The translations under genes and the position numbers were made by a program. DNA of 64,000 bases from Thalassospiraceae bacterium LMO-SO8 (GTDB taxonomy: Bacteria > Pseudomonadota > Alphaproteobacteria > Rhodospirillales > Casp-alpha2): the NCBI GenBank assembly GCA_031655335.1, contig CP134226.1, positions 3,902,001 through 3,966,000 of the forward strand, in the 5' to 3' direction. Within the stretch, counting starts at the first letter, position 1, and each line of letters opens with the position of its first letter. A model generated the notes under the pieces. It was not told where the DNA came from. It made no database searches and worked only from the letters and a program-made list of their open reading frames with translations. Below are positions 50,148 through 58,230 of this stretch, in pieces.

Positions 50148-51143
50148 TTATTTTAAACCCGGCTTGCCTGAATTCTGAATCTTCCGCCACTTGGCGACGT
50201 TGCGGTTGTGCTCGATGAGGGTTTCCGCGAAGGCGTGGCCGCCAGTGCCGTCGGCCACGAAGTAAAGGTCCTTGGTCGCCTGCGGGTGCAGCACGGCCTC
50301 GATCGCGGCGAGACCTGGATTGGCGATGGGCGTGGGGGGCAGGCCGGCGACGGCATAGGTGTTCCAGGGCGTCGGCGTGTCCAGATCGGCGCGGGTCAGC
50401 TCGCGATCCAGGGGCGCCTTGCCCTGGGTGAGGCCGTAAATCACCGTCGGGTCCGACTGCAGCTTCATGCCGCGCCGGAGCCGATTGACGAACACCCCCG
50501 CGACCCGCGCGCGTTCCGACGCCACGCCTGTTTCCTTTTCGACGATGGACGCCAGCACCAGAGCCTCCGCCGGGCTGTTCAGGGGCAAACCTTCTTCCCG
50601 TTCCGCCCAGGCCTTCTGCAAGGCCGCGTCCATCGCCTGTTCCATGCGGCGCACGGCCTGGGCCTTGGTGTCGTAATAGGCATAGTGATAGGTCTCGGGC
50701 AGGATGCGGCCCTCGTCCGGCGGCGCCGGCAGGGGGCCCATGAGCCCCTCCGCCTTGGCGACGATCTCGAGCGCCTCGGCCACGGTCAGGCCCTCGGGGA
50801 TGGTGACGGTGCGGGCCACCGTCTCGCCCCGGCGCAGGACGTCGAGCACGCCGGTCACGCTGGCCCAGGCCGGGATGCGGAACTCGCCCGATTTCAAGGC
50901 GCGGTCGGCCCCGTCCAGACGGCCGGCCAGGCGGAACAGCAGGGCGGAGCGGACGATGCCGCGCTTCACCAACGTCTGGGCGATGGCCTGAATATGGCTG
51001 CCGGGCGGGATCAGCACGACCGCGTCCATCGCGTGCGGCCCGTCACGGGAAATCTGTTTGGAAAACCACAGCCAGCCGCCCCCCGCCGCAAGTGCGGCGA
51101 GAACGGCCATCAACAGGGTTGCGAGGAAAAGCCTGCGGATCAT
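50148..51143 (-). CDS. mltG: Endolytic murein transglycosylase MltG
   Basis: MltG cleaves nascent peptidoglycan strands at the inner membrane and sets glycan chain length. The protein has 331 residues, with an N-terminal membrane anchor (4-27), a LysM-like part (VLIPPGSHIQAIAQTLVKRG) and the YceG domain with the catalytic glutamate in LASIVEKETGVASER. NRLRRGMKLQSDPTVIYGL and TPWNTYAVAGLPPTPIANPG are conserved. It follows fabF by 14 bases at the end of the fabD-fabG-acpP-fabF operon, an alphaproteobacterial arrangement. Confidence 0.95.
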   Translation of the reverse strand: MIRRLFLATLLMAVLAALAAGGGWLWFSKQISRDGPHAMDAVVLIPPGSHIQAIAQTLVKRGIVRSALLFRLAGRLDGADRALKSGEFRIPAWASVTGVLDVLRRGETVARTVTIPEGLTVAEALEIVAKAEGLMGPLPAPPDEGRILPETYHYAYYDTKAQAVRRMEQAMDAALQKAWAEREEGLPLNSPAEALVLASIVEKETGVASERARVAGVFVNRLRRGMKLQSDPTVIYGLTQGKAPLDRELTRADLDTPTPWNTYAVAGLPPTPIANPGLAAIEAVLHPQATKDLYFVADGTGGHAFAETLIEHNRNVAKWRKIQNSGKPGLK

Positions 51144-51157
51144 GCCGCGACTTTAAA

Positions 51158-52423
51158 TCAGTCGTAGGCTTTGAACACCAAAGAAGCGTTCGTGCCGCCG
51201 AAACCGAAGGAGTTGGAGAGGGCCGCGCGCACCTTACGTTCCTTGGGCTTGTGCGGCACCAGATCGACACCGACGCAGGCTTCGGACGGGTTGTCCAGGT
51301 TGAGGGTCGGCGGGACGATGCTGTTCTTCATGGCGAGGATCGAATAGATCGCCTCGACCGCACCAGCCGCCCCCAACAGGTGACCGACCGCGGATTTGGT
51401 CGAGGACATGGAGATGCCCTTGATGGCGTCGCCGAACACGCGCTTGATGGCACCCAGTTCGATCTCGTCGCCGAGCGGCGTCGAGGTGCCGTGGGCGTTC
51501 ACGTAATCGATGTCTTCCGGGTTCATGCCGGCGCGCTTGAGGGCCGCCTGCATGCAGCGGAAGGCGCCGTCGCCGTCTTCCGCCGGGGCGGTGATGTGAT
51601 GGGCATCGCCCGACATCCCGTAACCGACGATCTCGGCATAAATCTTGGCGCCGCGCTTCTTGGCGTGCTCCAGTTCCTCAAGCACCACCACGCCGGCGCC
51701 GTCGCCCATGACGAAGCCGTCACGGCCCTGATCCCAGGGGCGGGACGCCTTTTCGGGCGTGTCGTTATAGCCGGTCGACAGGGCCCGCGCGGCGCAGAAA
51801 CCGGCGACGCCCAGGGGGCAGATCGCGGCCTCGGCCCCGCCGGCGACCATTACGTCGGCGTCTTCCCACATGATCAGACGGGCGGCGTCGCCGATGGCGT
51901 GCGCCCCGGTCGAACAGGCCGTGACCACCGCGTGGTTCGGACCCTTGAGGCCATAGCGGATGGAAACATGGCCAGACACCAGGTTGATCAGGCTGGCCGG
52001 AATGAAGAACGGGCTGAGACGCCGGGCACGGCCTTCATGCACGGTAATGGCGCCACCGGCGATTTCCGGCAGACCGCCGATGCCCGAACCGATCAGGACG
52101 CCGGTCTTCCAGCGGTCCTCGTCGGCTTCCGGTTTCCAGCCCGAATCCTCGATCGCCTGAATGGCGGCGGCCATGCCGTAAATGATGAACGTGTCCATCC
52201 GGCGCTGGTCCTTGGTCGGGACCCAGGCCTCGGCATTGAAGGTGCCGTCGGCGCCGTCGCCCAGGGGCACGGTGCCACCGATCTTGGCCGGCAAGTCGTA
52301 TTCTTCGTAGCCCTCGAGCTTACGAATCCCGGACTGCCCGGCCAGCAGGCGCGACCAGTTAAGGTCCACACCCGTGCCGAGGGAATTGACGATACCCAAT
52401 CCGGTAACGACGACGCGTCTCAT
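51158..52423 (-). CDS. fabF: 3-oxoacyl-ACP synthase II
   Basis: FabF condenses malonyl-ACP with acyl-ACP in fatty acid elongation. The protein has 421 residues, the usual length. The Cys-His-His triad is visible: ACSTGAHAIGDA (Cys), NAHGTSTPLGD (His) and KSAVGHLLGAAG (Lys and His). It opens MRRVVVTGLGIVNSLGTG. It lies 79 bases after acpP in the fab operon. Confidence 0.96.
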   Translation of the reverse strand: MRRVVVTGLGIVNSLGTGVDLNWSRLLAGQSGIRKLEGYEEYDLPAKIGGTVPLGDGADGTFNAEAWVPTKDQRRMDTFIIYGMAAAIQAIEDSGWKPEADEDRWKTGVLIGSGIGGLPEIAGGAITVHEGRARRLSPFFIPASLINLVSGHVSIRYGLKGPNHAVVTACSTGAHAIGDAARLIMWEDADVMVAGGAEAAICPLGVAGFCAARALSTGYNDTPEKASRPWDQGRDGFVMGDGAGVVVLEELEHAKKRGAKIYAEIVGYGMSGDAHHITAPAEDGDGAFRCMQAALKRAGMNPEDIDYVNAHGTSTPLGDEIELGAIKRVFGDAIKGISMSSTKSAVGHLLGAAGAVEAIYSILAMKNSIVPPTLNLDNPSEACVGVDLVPHKPKERKVRAALSNSFGFGGTNASLVFKAYD

Positions 52424-52502
52424 GTTCGCTTATCTCATCAGGCCGCACGAACGCCCGGGCCCCCGAAGGGGGCGGGCGCAGGTGGGACGAAACCGAGCAG
52501 GA

Positions 52503-52736
52503 TTACTGCTGCGATTCGATGAAGTCGATGGCGTCCTTGATGGTCAGGATTTTCTCGGCGGCGTCATCGGGAATCTCGATGCCGAACTCTTCCTCGAATG
52601 CCATGACCAGCTCCACCGTGTCGAGGCTGTCCGCGCCCAGATCGTCGATAAAGCTCGCGTTTTCAACAACTTTGGCTTCATCCACACCGAGGTGGTCGTG
52701 GACGATCTTCTTTACGCGTTCAGCAACATCACTCAT
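52503..52736 (-). CDS. acpP: Acyl carrier protein
   Basis: AcpP carries growing acyl chains on a phosphopantetheine arm. The protein has 77 residues; the attachment serine is in [17 protein letters not shown], and the strong acidic composition is typical. It lies between fabG and fabF. A 183-base gap before the gene probably contains its own promoter, since acpP is usually expressed above its neighbours, but I see no clear hexamer pair. Confidence 0.97.
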   Translation of the reverse strand: MSDVAERVKKIVHDHLGVDEAKVVENASFIDDLGADSLDTVELVMAFEEEFGIEIPDDAAEKILTIKDAIDFIESQQ

Positions 52737-52919
52737 ATCGATTCCCCTGTTGATTCCCTATTGATGGATCAGGAAATAAAGGTTGAAATTCTGACGGTGG
52801 CGGCGGGATTTCGGGGGTCCCGGACCAAGTTCGCCCGCTTCCTATCACATATCGAACGCGTTTGACCAGCCACCTCTACACACCATCGTTCACGCCCCCG
52901 CGAGGGCCGGAATTTTGGG

Positions 52920-53657
52920 CTAGATCATGGCCATACCGCCGTTGACGTGGATTGTCTGGCCCGTCACGTAGGCGGCTTCGTCGCTCGACAGGTAAAGCGC
53001 CGCGGCGGCGATCTCTTCCGACGTCCCCATGCGGCCCGCCGGAATAGCGCCCATGATAGCCTCTTTCTGGGCGTCGGTCAGGTCATCGGTCATCGCCGTC
53101 TGGATGAAGCCGGGGGCGATGCAGTTGACCGTGATGCCGCGCGCCGCCACTTCCTGGGCCAGCGACTTGGACATCCCGATCATGCCGGCCTTGGACGCCG
53201 CGTAATTGACCTGCCCCGCGTTGCCGGTGACCCCGACGATGGAGGTAATGCCGATGATTCGCCCCAGGCGTTTCTTCATCATGCCGCGCAGAACCGCCCG
53301 TGACAGGCGGAAGGCGGCGGTCAGGTTGACGTCGATGACCTCCTGCCAGTCCTCGTCCTTCATGCGCAGCATCAGGGTATCGCGGGTCAGGCCGGCGTTG
53401 TTGATCAGAATATCGATGCCGCCCATGGCCGATTCGGCGTCGGCGACCAGCTTATCCGTGCCTTCGGCCGACGACAGGTCGGCGGGCAGGACATAAGCGC
53501 GGTCACCCAGTTCCTTGGCCAAGGGCTCCAGCGCCTCAACCCGGCGGCCCGACAGGCCGACCGTGGCACCCGCACTGTGCAGCGCGCGGGCGATGGCCCC
53601 GCCGATGCCGCCCGAGGCCCCGGTGACCAGGGCGGTTTTTCCCGTAAGATCGAACAT
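52920..53657 (-). CDS. fabG: 3-oxoacyl-ACP reductase
   Basis: FabG reduces 3-oxoacyl-ACP with NADPH in fatty acid elongation. The protein has 245 residues from the ATG at 53657, which GGAGGAAAC precedes. The cofactor motif TGASGGIGGAIA, NNAG, the catalytic Ser in ITSIVG, and YAASKAGMIG with Tyr and Lys are all intact. It follows fabD by 45 bases. Confidence 0.96.
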   Translation of the reverse strand: MFDLTGKTALVTGASGGIGGAIARALHSAGATVGLSGRRVEALEPLAKELGDRAYVLPADLSSAEGTDKLVADAESAMGGIDILINNAGLTRDTLMLRMKDEDWQEVIDVNLTAAFRLSRAVLRGMMKKRLGRIIGITSIVGVTGNAGQVNYAASKAGMIGMSKSLAQEVAARGITVNCIAPGFIQTAMTDDLTDAQKEAIMGAIPAGRMGTSEEIAAAALYLSSDEAAYVTGQTIHVNGGMAMI

Positions 53658-53702
53658 CGCGGTTTCCTCCACCTTTTCTTCAGTTATACAGCCCGGCCCG
53701 CG

Positions 53703-54662
53703 TCACAGTGAGGCCAGGAAGGCCTCGACCTCGTCCGGCGTGCCGACGTTGACGACGTTGATCTCGCGGTCGATGCGGCGCGCCAGACCGGCCAGAATCT
53801 TACCCGAGCCGATCTCGACCAGGGTATCGACGCCCTGGGCCTTCAACTGCGCGACGCATTCCCGCCAGCGCACCATGCCGGTCACCTGTTCGACCAGAAG
53901 GCGCTTGATCTCGCCCGGATCCTCGACCGGGGCGGCGGTGACGTTGGCCATCACCGGCACGGCCGGGGCGTTGATCTGAACGCCGCCCAGGGCTTCGTCC
54001 ATGGCGTCGGCGGCGGGCTGCATCAGGGCGCAATGGAAGGGGGCGGACACCGGCAGCAGAACAGCGCGCTTGGCGCCCGCTTCCTTGGCGATCTCGATGG
54101 CGCGTTCGACCGCGCCAGTCGATCCGGAAATCACGATCTGGCCCGGCGCGTTGTCGTTACCGGCCTGACAGACCTCACCCTCGACGGCCTGGGGCGCCGC
54201 CATGGCGTCGGCGCAGACCTTTTCCACCGCGTCCATCTCCAGGCCCATGAGCGCCGCCATGGCGCCCTGACCGACGGGAACGGCTTTCTGCATTTCCGTG
54301 CCGCGCGTCTTCAGAAGGCGGGCCGTATCGGCCAGCGAAAACGTCCCGGCGGCGGCCAGCGCCGAATATTCGCCGAGCGAGTGGCCTGCGACGAAATCCG
54401 CCCGCGCCTTGAGATCGAACCCGCCTTCGGATTTCAGCACGGCGAGCACGGCCAGGCTTGCGGTCATGATCGCGGGCTGGGCGTTGGCCGTCAGGGTCAG
54501 TTCGTCCTCCGGCCCCTCGAACATGATCTTGGAAAGCTTTTGTTTGAGGGTTTCGTCCACTTCCTGGTGGACCTCGCGGGCGGCGGCGAAGGCATCATGG
54601 ATGTCCTTGCCCATGCCCACGGTCTGGGACCCCTGCCCCGGAAAAATCAGTGCGCGTGCCAT
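53703..54662 (-). CDS. fabD: Malonyl-CoA:ACP transacylase
   Basis: FabD transfers malonyl from CoA to ACP, starting fatty acid synthesis. The protein has 319 residues from the ATG at 54662. The nucleophile serine is in GHSLGEYSALAAAG, the opening is ARALIFPGQGSQTVGMGKD, and the catalytic histidine is in SAPFHCALMQPAADAM. The reading frame extends to 54752, but the added residues are not family-like. It begins the fabD-fabG-acpP-fabF-mltG series. Confidence 0.96.
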   Translation of the reverse strand: MARALIFPGQGSQTVGMGKDIHDAFAAAREVHQEVDETLKQKLSKIMFEGPEDELTLTANAQPAIMTASLAVLAVLKSEGGFDLKARADFVAGHSLGEYSALAAAGTFSLADTARLLKTRGTEMQKAVPVGQGAMAALMGLEMDAVEKVCADAMAAPQAVEGEVCQAGNDNAPGQIVISGSTGAVERAIEIAKEAGAKRAVLLPVSAPFHCALMQPAADAMDEALGGVQINAPAVPVMANVTAAPVEDPGEIKRLLVEQVTGMVRWRECVAQLKAQGVDTLVEIGSGKILAGLARRIDREINVVNVGTPDEVEAFLASL

Positions 54663-54855
54663 GAAAGCGACCGTGCTCCCTTCGTTGAATTGGGGCGAGA
54701 GGTATTGCCGCCCCGCCCCCGGCCTGTCAAGGGCACACGGACGCGCCCCCATCCCCGCTGCGGCCTCGTCACCGCCCGCAGCTTTAAAATATTGAAATTA
54801 CTGAATAAGATATCAGATGCTCTGAGATGTACCAATTGATAAGGAAGCCCCGGAC

Positions 54856-55374
54856 GTGAGTGACGAAGCCAAGGAAACCAAGAGTTACGACGTCGAGGAC
54901 GCCCAGGTGCGAATTTCCGTACTATGCGGAAAAGCGATCTATTTCGTCGTCGCCTTGATCCTGCTGGGCATTTCAATCGGCATTGTCGGCTATGGCATTG
55001 CCGAAATCTGGAAAGCGTTCCGCGCCGGTACCGGCATCATCACGCCCCTGCTGGACGGTGTCGCCCTGTCGGTCCTGGGGCTGGCGGTCATTGACGTGTC
55101 CAAGTATCTGCTGGACGAAGAGGTGTTCCGCAACCGGGAACTGGGCGCCGCATCGGAAGCCCGGGCGACGCTGACGAAGTTCTTCACCATCATCACCATC
55201 GCCATCAGCCTGGAAGCTATCGTGCTGATCTTCGGCTCGATCAAGGATAACGATATTCAGCGCCTGATCTATCCGGTGTACCTGCTGTTGACCGCCGTCG
55301 TCATCACCTTGGGCCTCGGCGTGTTCCAATGGCTGAACGCAAAGGCGGCGCAATTGACGAAAAAGGAAGGCTGA
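54856..55374 (+). CDS. Membrane protein of unknown function
   Basis: A 172-residue protein from a GTG at 54856, with AAGGAAG about ten bases upstream. Four hydrophobic segments are seen: residues 24-47, 63-80, 104-125 and 135-155, with charged loops between them. I recognise no named family. It stands between the divergent fabD and the ribosomal rpsF operon, an insertion in an otherwise conserved region. It ends 43 bases before the rpsF promoter and shows no terminator of its own. Confidence 0.7.
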   Translation: MSDEAKETKSYDVEDAQVRISVLCGKAIYFVVALILLGISIGIVGYGIAEIWKAFRAGTGIITPLLDGVALSVLGLAVIDVSKYLLDEEVFRNRELGAASEARATLTKFFTIITIAISLEAIVLIFGSIKDNDIQRLIYPVYLLLTAVVITLGLGVFQWLNAKAAQLTKKEG

Positions 55375-55416
55375 TCCCTCCCTTCACCGACGTCTAAATC
55401 CAAGAGTTCTGCGCGC

Positions 55417-55444
55417 TTGCGCCGGTTCCGGGAATGTGTATAGT
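55417..55444 (+). promoter_or_regulatory. rpsF operon promoter
   Basis: TTGCGC (55417-55422) and TATAGT (55439-55444), 16 bases apart, match a housekeeping sigma promoter. Transcription would begin near 55451 and give a leader of about 98 bases before rpsF. Confidence 0.65.
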
Positions 55445-55474
55445 GCGCCGCCTCGGGGCAAATTCCCCGACCTC

Positions 55475-55533
55475 CTTGTCGGTCAGGAAACTCGGATGAC
55501 CGGCTATGTCCCCAGTGTGGGGGCTGAGACAAG
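55475..55533 (+). promoter_or_regulatory. Structured leader of the rpsF-rpsR operon
   Basis: An outer stem CTTGT (55475-55479) with ACAAG (55529-55533) closes a junction carrying hairpins CGGTCA/TGACCG (55480-55485, 55497-55502) and CCCC/GGGG (55510-55513, 55519-55522). A further hairpin CGGGG/CCCCG is at 55454-55469. In many bacteria the S6:S18 complex binds a motif in this leader and represses translation; this structure is a candidate for it, with a CCGG segment at the junction. Assignment to that family is inference. Confidence 0.5.
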
Positions 55534-55548
55534 CCAAAGGGAGCTTAT

Positions 55549-55998
55549 ATGCCTTATTACGAAAGCGTGTTCATCGCGCGACCCGACATTTCGGCCGCTC
55601 AGGTCGACGGTCTGGTCGAAACCTTCGAAAAAGCCATCGCCGGCGGCGGCGGCAGCATCCAGAAGAAAGAATACTGGGGGCTGCGCAACCTCGCATACCG
55701 GATCAAGAAGAACCGCAAGGGCCACTACATGCTCATGAACATCGACGCGCCGGCCGATGCCGTCGCCGAGATGGAGCGCCAGATGCGGATCAACGAAGAC
55801 GTCATGCGTCACATGACCCTGCGCGTCGACGAACTTGAAGAAGGTCCGTCCGTGATCATCCAGAACAAGGACCGCGGCGACGAACGTCCGCGCCGGGGCC
55901 CGCGCCCTGACCGGGGCGACCGCCCCGACCGTGGCCCGCGCCCTGATTTTGATGGTGGCGACTCCGGTCGCAATCGCGACAGAGGAGACGACGCATGA
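55549..55998 (+). CDS. rpsF: 30S ribosomal protein bS6
   Basis: bS6 binds 16S rRNA together with bS18 in the small subunit. The protein has 149 residues. The core (1-100; [40 protein letters not shown] and [13 protein letters not shown]) is standard. A C-terminal tail of about 45 residues consists of Arg-Gly-Asp-Pro repeats ([19 protein letters not shown]), longer than in E. coli and probably disordered. AAGGGAG precedes the ATG. Its stop overlaps rpsR by four bases. Confidence 0.97.
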   Translation: MPYYESVFIARPDISAAQVDGLVETFEKAIAGGGGSIQKKEYWGLRNLAYRIKKNRKGHYMLMNIDAPADAVAEMERQMRINEDVMRHMTLRVDELEEGPSVIIQNKDRGDERPRRGPRPDRGDRPDRGPRPDFDGGDSGRNRDRGDDA

Positions 55999-56255
55999 GT
56001 GAAGAATCCGGAAAGCCCGCCGGCCGTAGCGCCCGGCCGGTCTTCAATCGGCGCCGCAAAAGCTGCCCGTTCGCCGGGCCGAACGGTCCGAAGATCGACT
56101 ACAAGGACACACGCCTGCTGGGCCGCTTCATTTCCGAACGCGGAAAGATCGTCCCCTCGCGCATCACCGCCGTTTCCAACAAGAAACAGCGTGAACTTGC
56201 CAAAGCCATCAAACAAGCCCGCTTCCTTGCCTTGCTTCCCTACGTGGTGAAGTAA
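55995..56255 (+). CDS. rpsR: 30S ribosomal protein bS18
   Basis: bS18 is a small-subunit protein that pairs with bS6. The protein has 86 residues with the motif [20 protein letters not shown], then [20 protein letters not shown] and [14 protein letters not shown]. The cysteine that can bind zinc in some bacteria is single here. ATGA overlap with rpsF indicates coupled translation. Confidence 0.97.
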   Translation: MSEESGKPAGRSARPVFNRRRKSCPFAGPNGPKIDYKDTRLLGRFISERGKIVPSRITAVSNKKQRELAKAIKQARFLALLPYVVK

Positions 56256-56263
56256 CTGCTAAC

Positions 56264-56287
56264 CGTGCCCCGCGAAAACGGGGCACG
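56264..56287 (+). other. Hairpin between rpsR and the DUF2232 gene
   Basis: CGTGCCCCG (56264-56272) and CGGGGCACG (56279-56287) form a 9-bp stem with a 6-base loop. No T-run follows, so it probably weakens read-through or protects the rpsR end rather than stopping transcription. Confidence 0.6.
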
Positions 56288-56307
56288 GAACAGGGATACT
56301 TAAGCCG

Positions 56308-57258
56308 ATGCCGAAATCGTTCCTGATCGCCATCTGTGCAGGTCTTTTAAGCCTGGTGGCGGCCATGCCGGCCCTGAACGGCGCCCCCGGTGGGTTGTTG
56401 CTGTTCTATGTTGCCGCCCTGCCCATCTACATGGCCGGTTTCGCCTTCGGCGCGACGGCGGGCACGGTGGCGACGCTCAGCGGTTTCGTCGCGGCGACGG
56501 CTTTGGGCGGCGTGCTGGTGGCCGGGGTATTCGCCCTGGTCCACCTGCTGCCGGCCTGGACCGTGATCCGGCAGGCCATGCTTCAACGCACGGCACCCGA
56601 CGGCCATACGGAATGGATGGCCCCGGGTCCGATCGTCGCCGGCCTGTCCGGCATGGCGGCGACGATGATGCTTCTGGCGGGTCTGGTGTTCTACGCCAAC
56701 GGCACGGGTCTCAGCACCATCGTCACCGACCGTCTGACCGACGTTTTGGCGGCCATGTCGCCAAACACGCCGCAGGCGGCGCGGGACGAGATGGTGGCGC
56801 TTTACGGCCCGCTTCTGCCGGCATCCCTGGGATCGAGCTGGGTCATCATGGCCCTGGTCAGCGCCGCCGTGGCGCAGGCCTTCCTGGCCCGGATGGGGCG
56901 CAACCTGCGTCCGACCCCGCGGTACGCCAACATGGTCCTGCCGGAATGGATTTCCTGGGCCATGGTGGGGGCGGCCCTGGTGTCCCTGGTCGCAAGCGGC
57001 GAGGTTCAGTTCCTCGCCCGCAACCTGACCTTGGCCCTGGCCGTGCCGTTCTTCCTGTTGGGCCTCGCCGTCATTCACCACTGGGCACGGCGGGTCCGCA
57101 ACGGGACCTTGGCCCTGGTGGCTGTCTACTTTCTAATTTTCGTTGTCGGCTGGGCCGGTCTTCTCGTGACCGCCGCGGTCGGCGTTCTGGAACAATGGGG
57201 CGGCATCCGCCATCGGCTGACCGGCCCCGCAGGCGGCACCTCGCCGCATGATGATTAA
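56308..57258 (+). CDS. DUF2232 membrane protein
   Basis: A 316-residue polytopic membrane protein with about eight hydrophobic segments; the region FVAATALGGVLVAGVFALVH and the C-terminal FFLLGLAVIHHWARRVRN fit DUF2232 proteins. This family often sits between rpsR and rplI in alphaproteobacteria and is of unknown function; relatives in Bacillus (YybS) may be transporter S-components or lipid-related. The ATG at 56308 has a weak GGGATAC region upstream. It lies 15 bases before rplI. Confidence 0.85.
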   Translation: MPKSFLIAICAGLLSLVAAMPALNGAPGGLLLFYVAALPIYMAGFAFGATAGTVATLSGFVAATALGGVLVAGVFALVHLLPAWTVIRQAMLQRTAPDGHTEWMAPGPIVAGLSGMAATMMLLAGLVFYANGTGLSTIVTDRLTDVLAAMSPNTPQAARDEMVALYGPLLPASLGSSWVIMALVSAAVAQAFLARMGRNLRPTPRYANMVLPEWISWAMVGAALVSLVASGEVQFLARNLTLALAVPFFLLGLAVIHHWARRVRNGTLALVAVYFLIFVVGWAGLLVTAAVGVLEQWGGIRHRLTGPAGGTSPHDD

Positions 57259-57273
57259 TTAGGAGAGATCGCA

Positions 57274-58026
57274 ATGGACGTGATCCTGTTGGAACGTATC
57301 GAGAAACTGGGCCAGATGGGCGACGTGGTTAAGGTCAAGGCCGGCTTTGCCCGCAATTACCTGCTGCCCCAGAAGAAGGCCCTGCGCGCGACCGAAGACA
57401 ACAAGCGCGTGTTCGAGGCCCAGAAGGCGCAGCTCGAAACCCAGAACCTGGAATCCCGCAAGGAAGCGGAAGGCGTCGCCGCCAAGATGGACGGCCAAAA
57501 GGTCGTCCTCATCCGTCAGGCCGGCGAAGCCGGACAGCTGTACGGTTCGGTCAACGCCCGCGACGTCGCCGAGGCCCTGGAAGCCGCCGGTTTCACCGTC
57601 GCCCGCCATCAGGTCGAACTGGCCCGCCCGATCAAGACCCTGGGCCTGCATGACGTGATCGTGCGCCTGCACCCGGAAGTCACGGTGACCATCACCGCCA
57701 ACGTCGCCCGCACGCCGGACGAGGCCCAGGTCCAGTCCGACACCGGCGTGGCCCTTGTCGGCGATGACGCCAAGGAAGCCGCCGACATCGCGGCCGAGGC
57801 CGCCGAAGCCGTCGCCGCCCAGGCGGACGCCGTATTCGAGGAAGACGTCGCCGGTGAGGCCGTCGCCGAAGCCGCCGAGGACGCCGCCGACGAGGCCGAA
57901 GCCGCCGCCAAGAAAAAGGCCGATGCCGAAGCCCGCGCCGTTGCCGCCGCCGCGGCCGCGGAAGCCGCCGCTGCTGCGGCTGAGGCCGATGGCGACGACG
58001 CCGACAAGGCCGACGAAGACAAGTAA
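57274..58026 (+). CDS. rplI: 50S ribosomal protein bL9 with long acidic C-terminal tail
   Basis: bL9 is a large-subunit protein that binds 23S rRNA and helps maintain the reading frame. The protein has 250 residues against about 150 in E. coli. The N-terminal domain carries the signature [20 protein letters not shown] (about 13-32) and the C-terminal rRNA-binding domain runs to about 150. The rest is an Ala/Glu/Asp-rich tail, probably helical, ending DADKADEDK. Alphaproteobacterial L9 proteins are often extended, but this tail is large. AGGAGAG precedes the ATG. A terminator follows. Confidence 0.94.
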   Translation: MDVILLERIEKLGQMGDVVKVKAGFARNYLLPQKKALRATEDNKRVFEAQKAQLETQNLESRKEAEGVAAKMDGQKVVLIRQAGEAGQLYGSVNARDVAEALEAAGFTVARHQVELARPIKTLGLHDVIVRLHPEVTVTITANVARTPDEAQVQSDTGVALVGDDAKEAADIAAEAAEAVAAQADAVFEEDVAGEAVAEAAEDAADEAEAAAKKKADAEARAVAAAAAAEAAAAAAEADGDDADKADEDK

Positions 58027-58060
58027 GCCTTCCCGCCCACCCGGCGGAACAGGTGAAAGA

Positions 58061-58088
58061 GGGCGGTCCCGTTGGGGCCGCCTTTTTT
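58061..58088 (+). terminator. Intrinsic terminator of the rpsF-rplI operon
   Basis: A 9-bp stem (58062-58070 and 58074-58082, with one G-T pair) and a 3-base loop are followed by six T residues, 35 bases after the rplI stop. Confidence 0.88.
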
Positions 58089-58117
58089 CGTGCCCGAACA
58101 CCGTGGATCACGGCGGA

Positions 58118-58146
58118 TTGACACCGTCGATTATTTTTAGAACAAT
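58118..58146 (+). promoter_or_regulatory. Candidate promoter of the cyclopropane synthase gene
   Basis: A consensus TTGACA (58118-58123) lies 17 bases before AACAAT (58141-58146), followed by TATAAAG. Transcription would start about 80 bases before the start codon. AT-rich sequence surrounds it. Confidence 0.55.
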
Positions 58147-58230
58147 TATAAAGTCCCACGGTTGCTTTCGCGTTTCAGGGAAACGCCCAGGGGTAAGAGC
58201 TGGCATTCCTGCCCCAGGGGGGAGGTGGAA

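Noticed and set aside
51092-52522. Plus-strand frame of 476 codons
   Set aside because: It is the antisense shadow of fabF, which carries all catalytic residues.
57259-58101. Gly-rich minus-strand frame opposite rplI
   Set aside because: The glycine/leucine pattern is simply the complement of the Ala/Glu-rich rplI tail.
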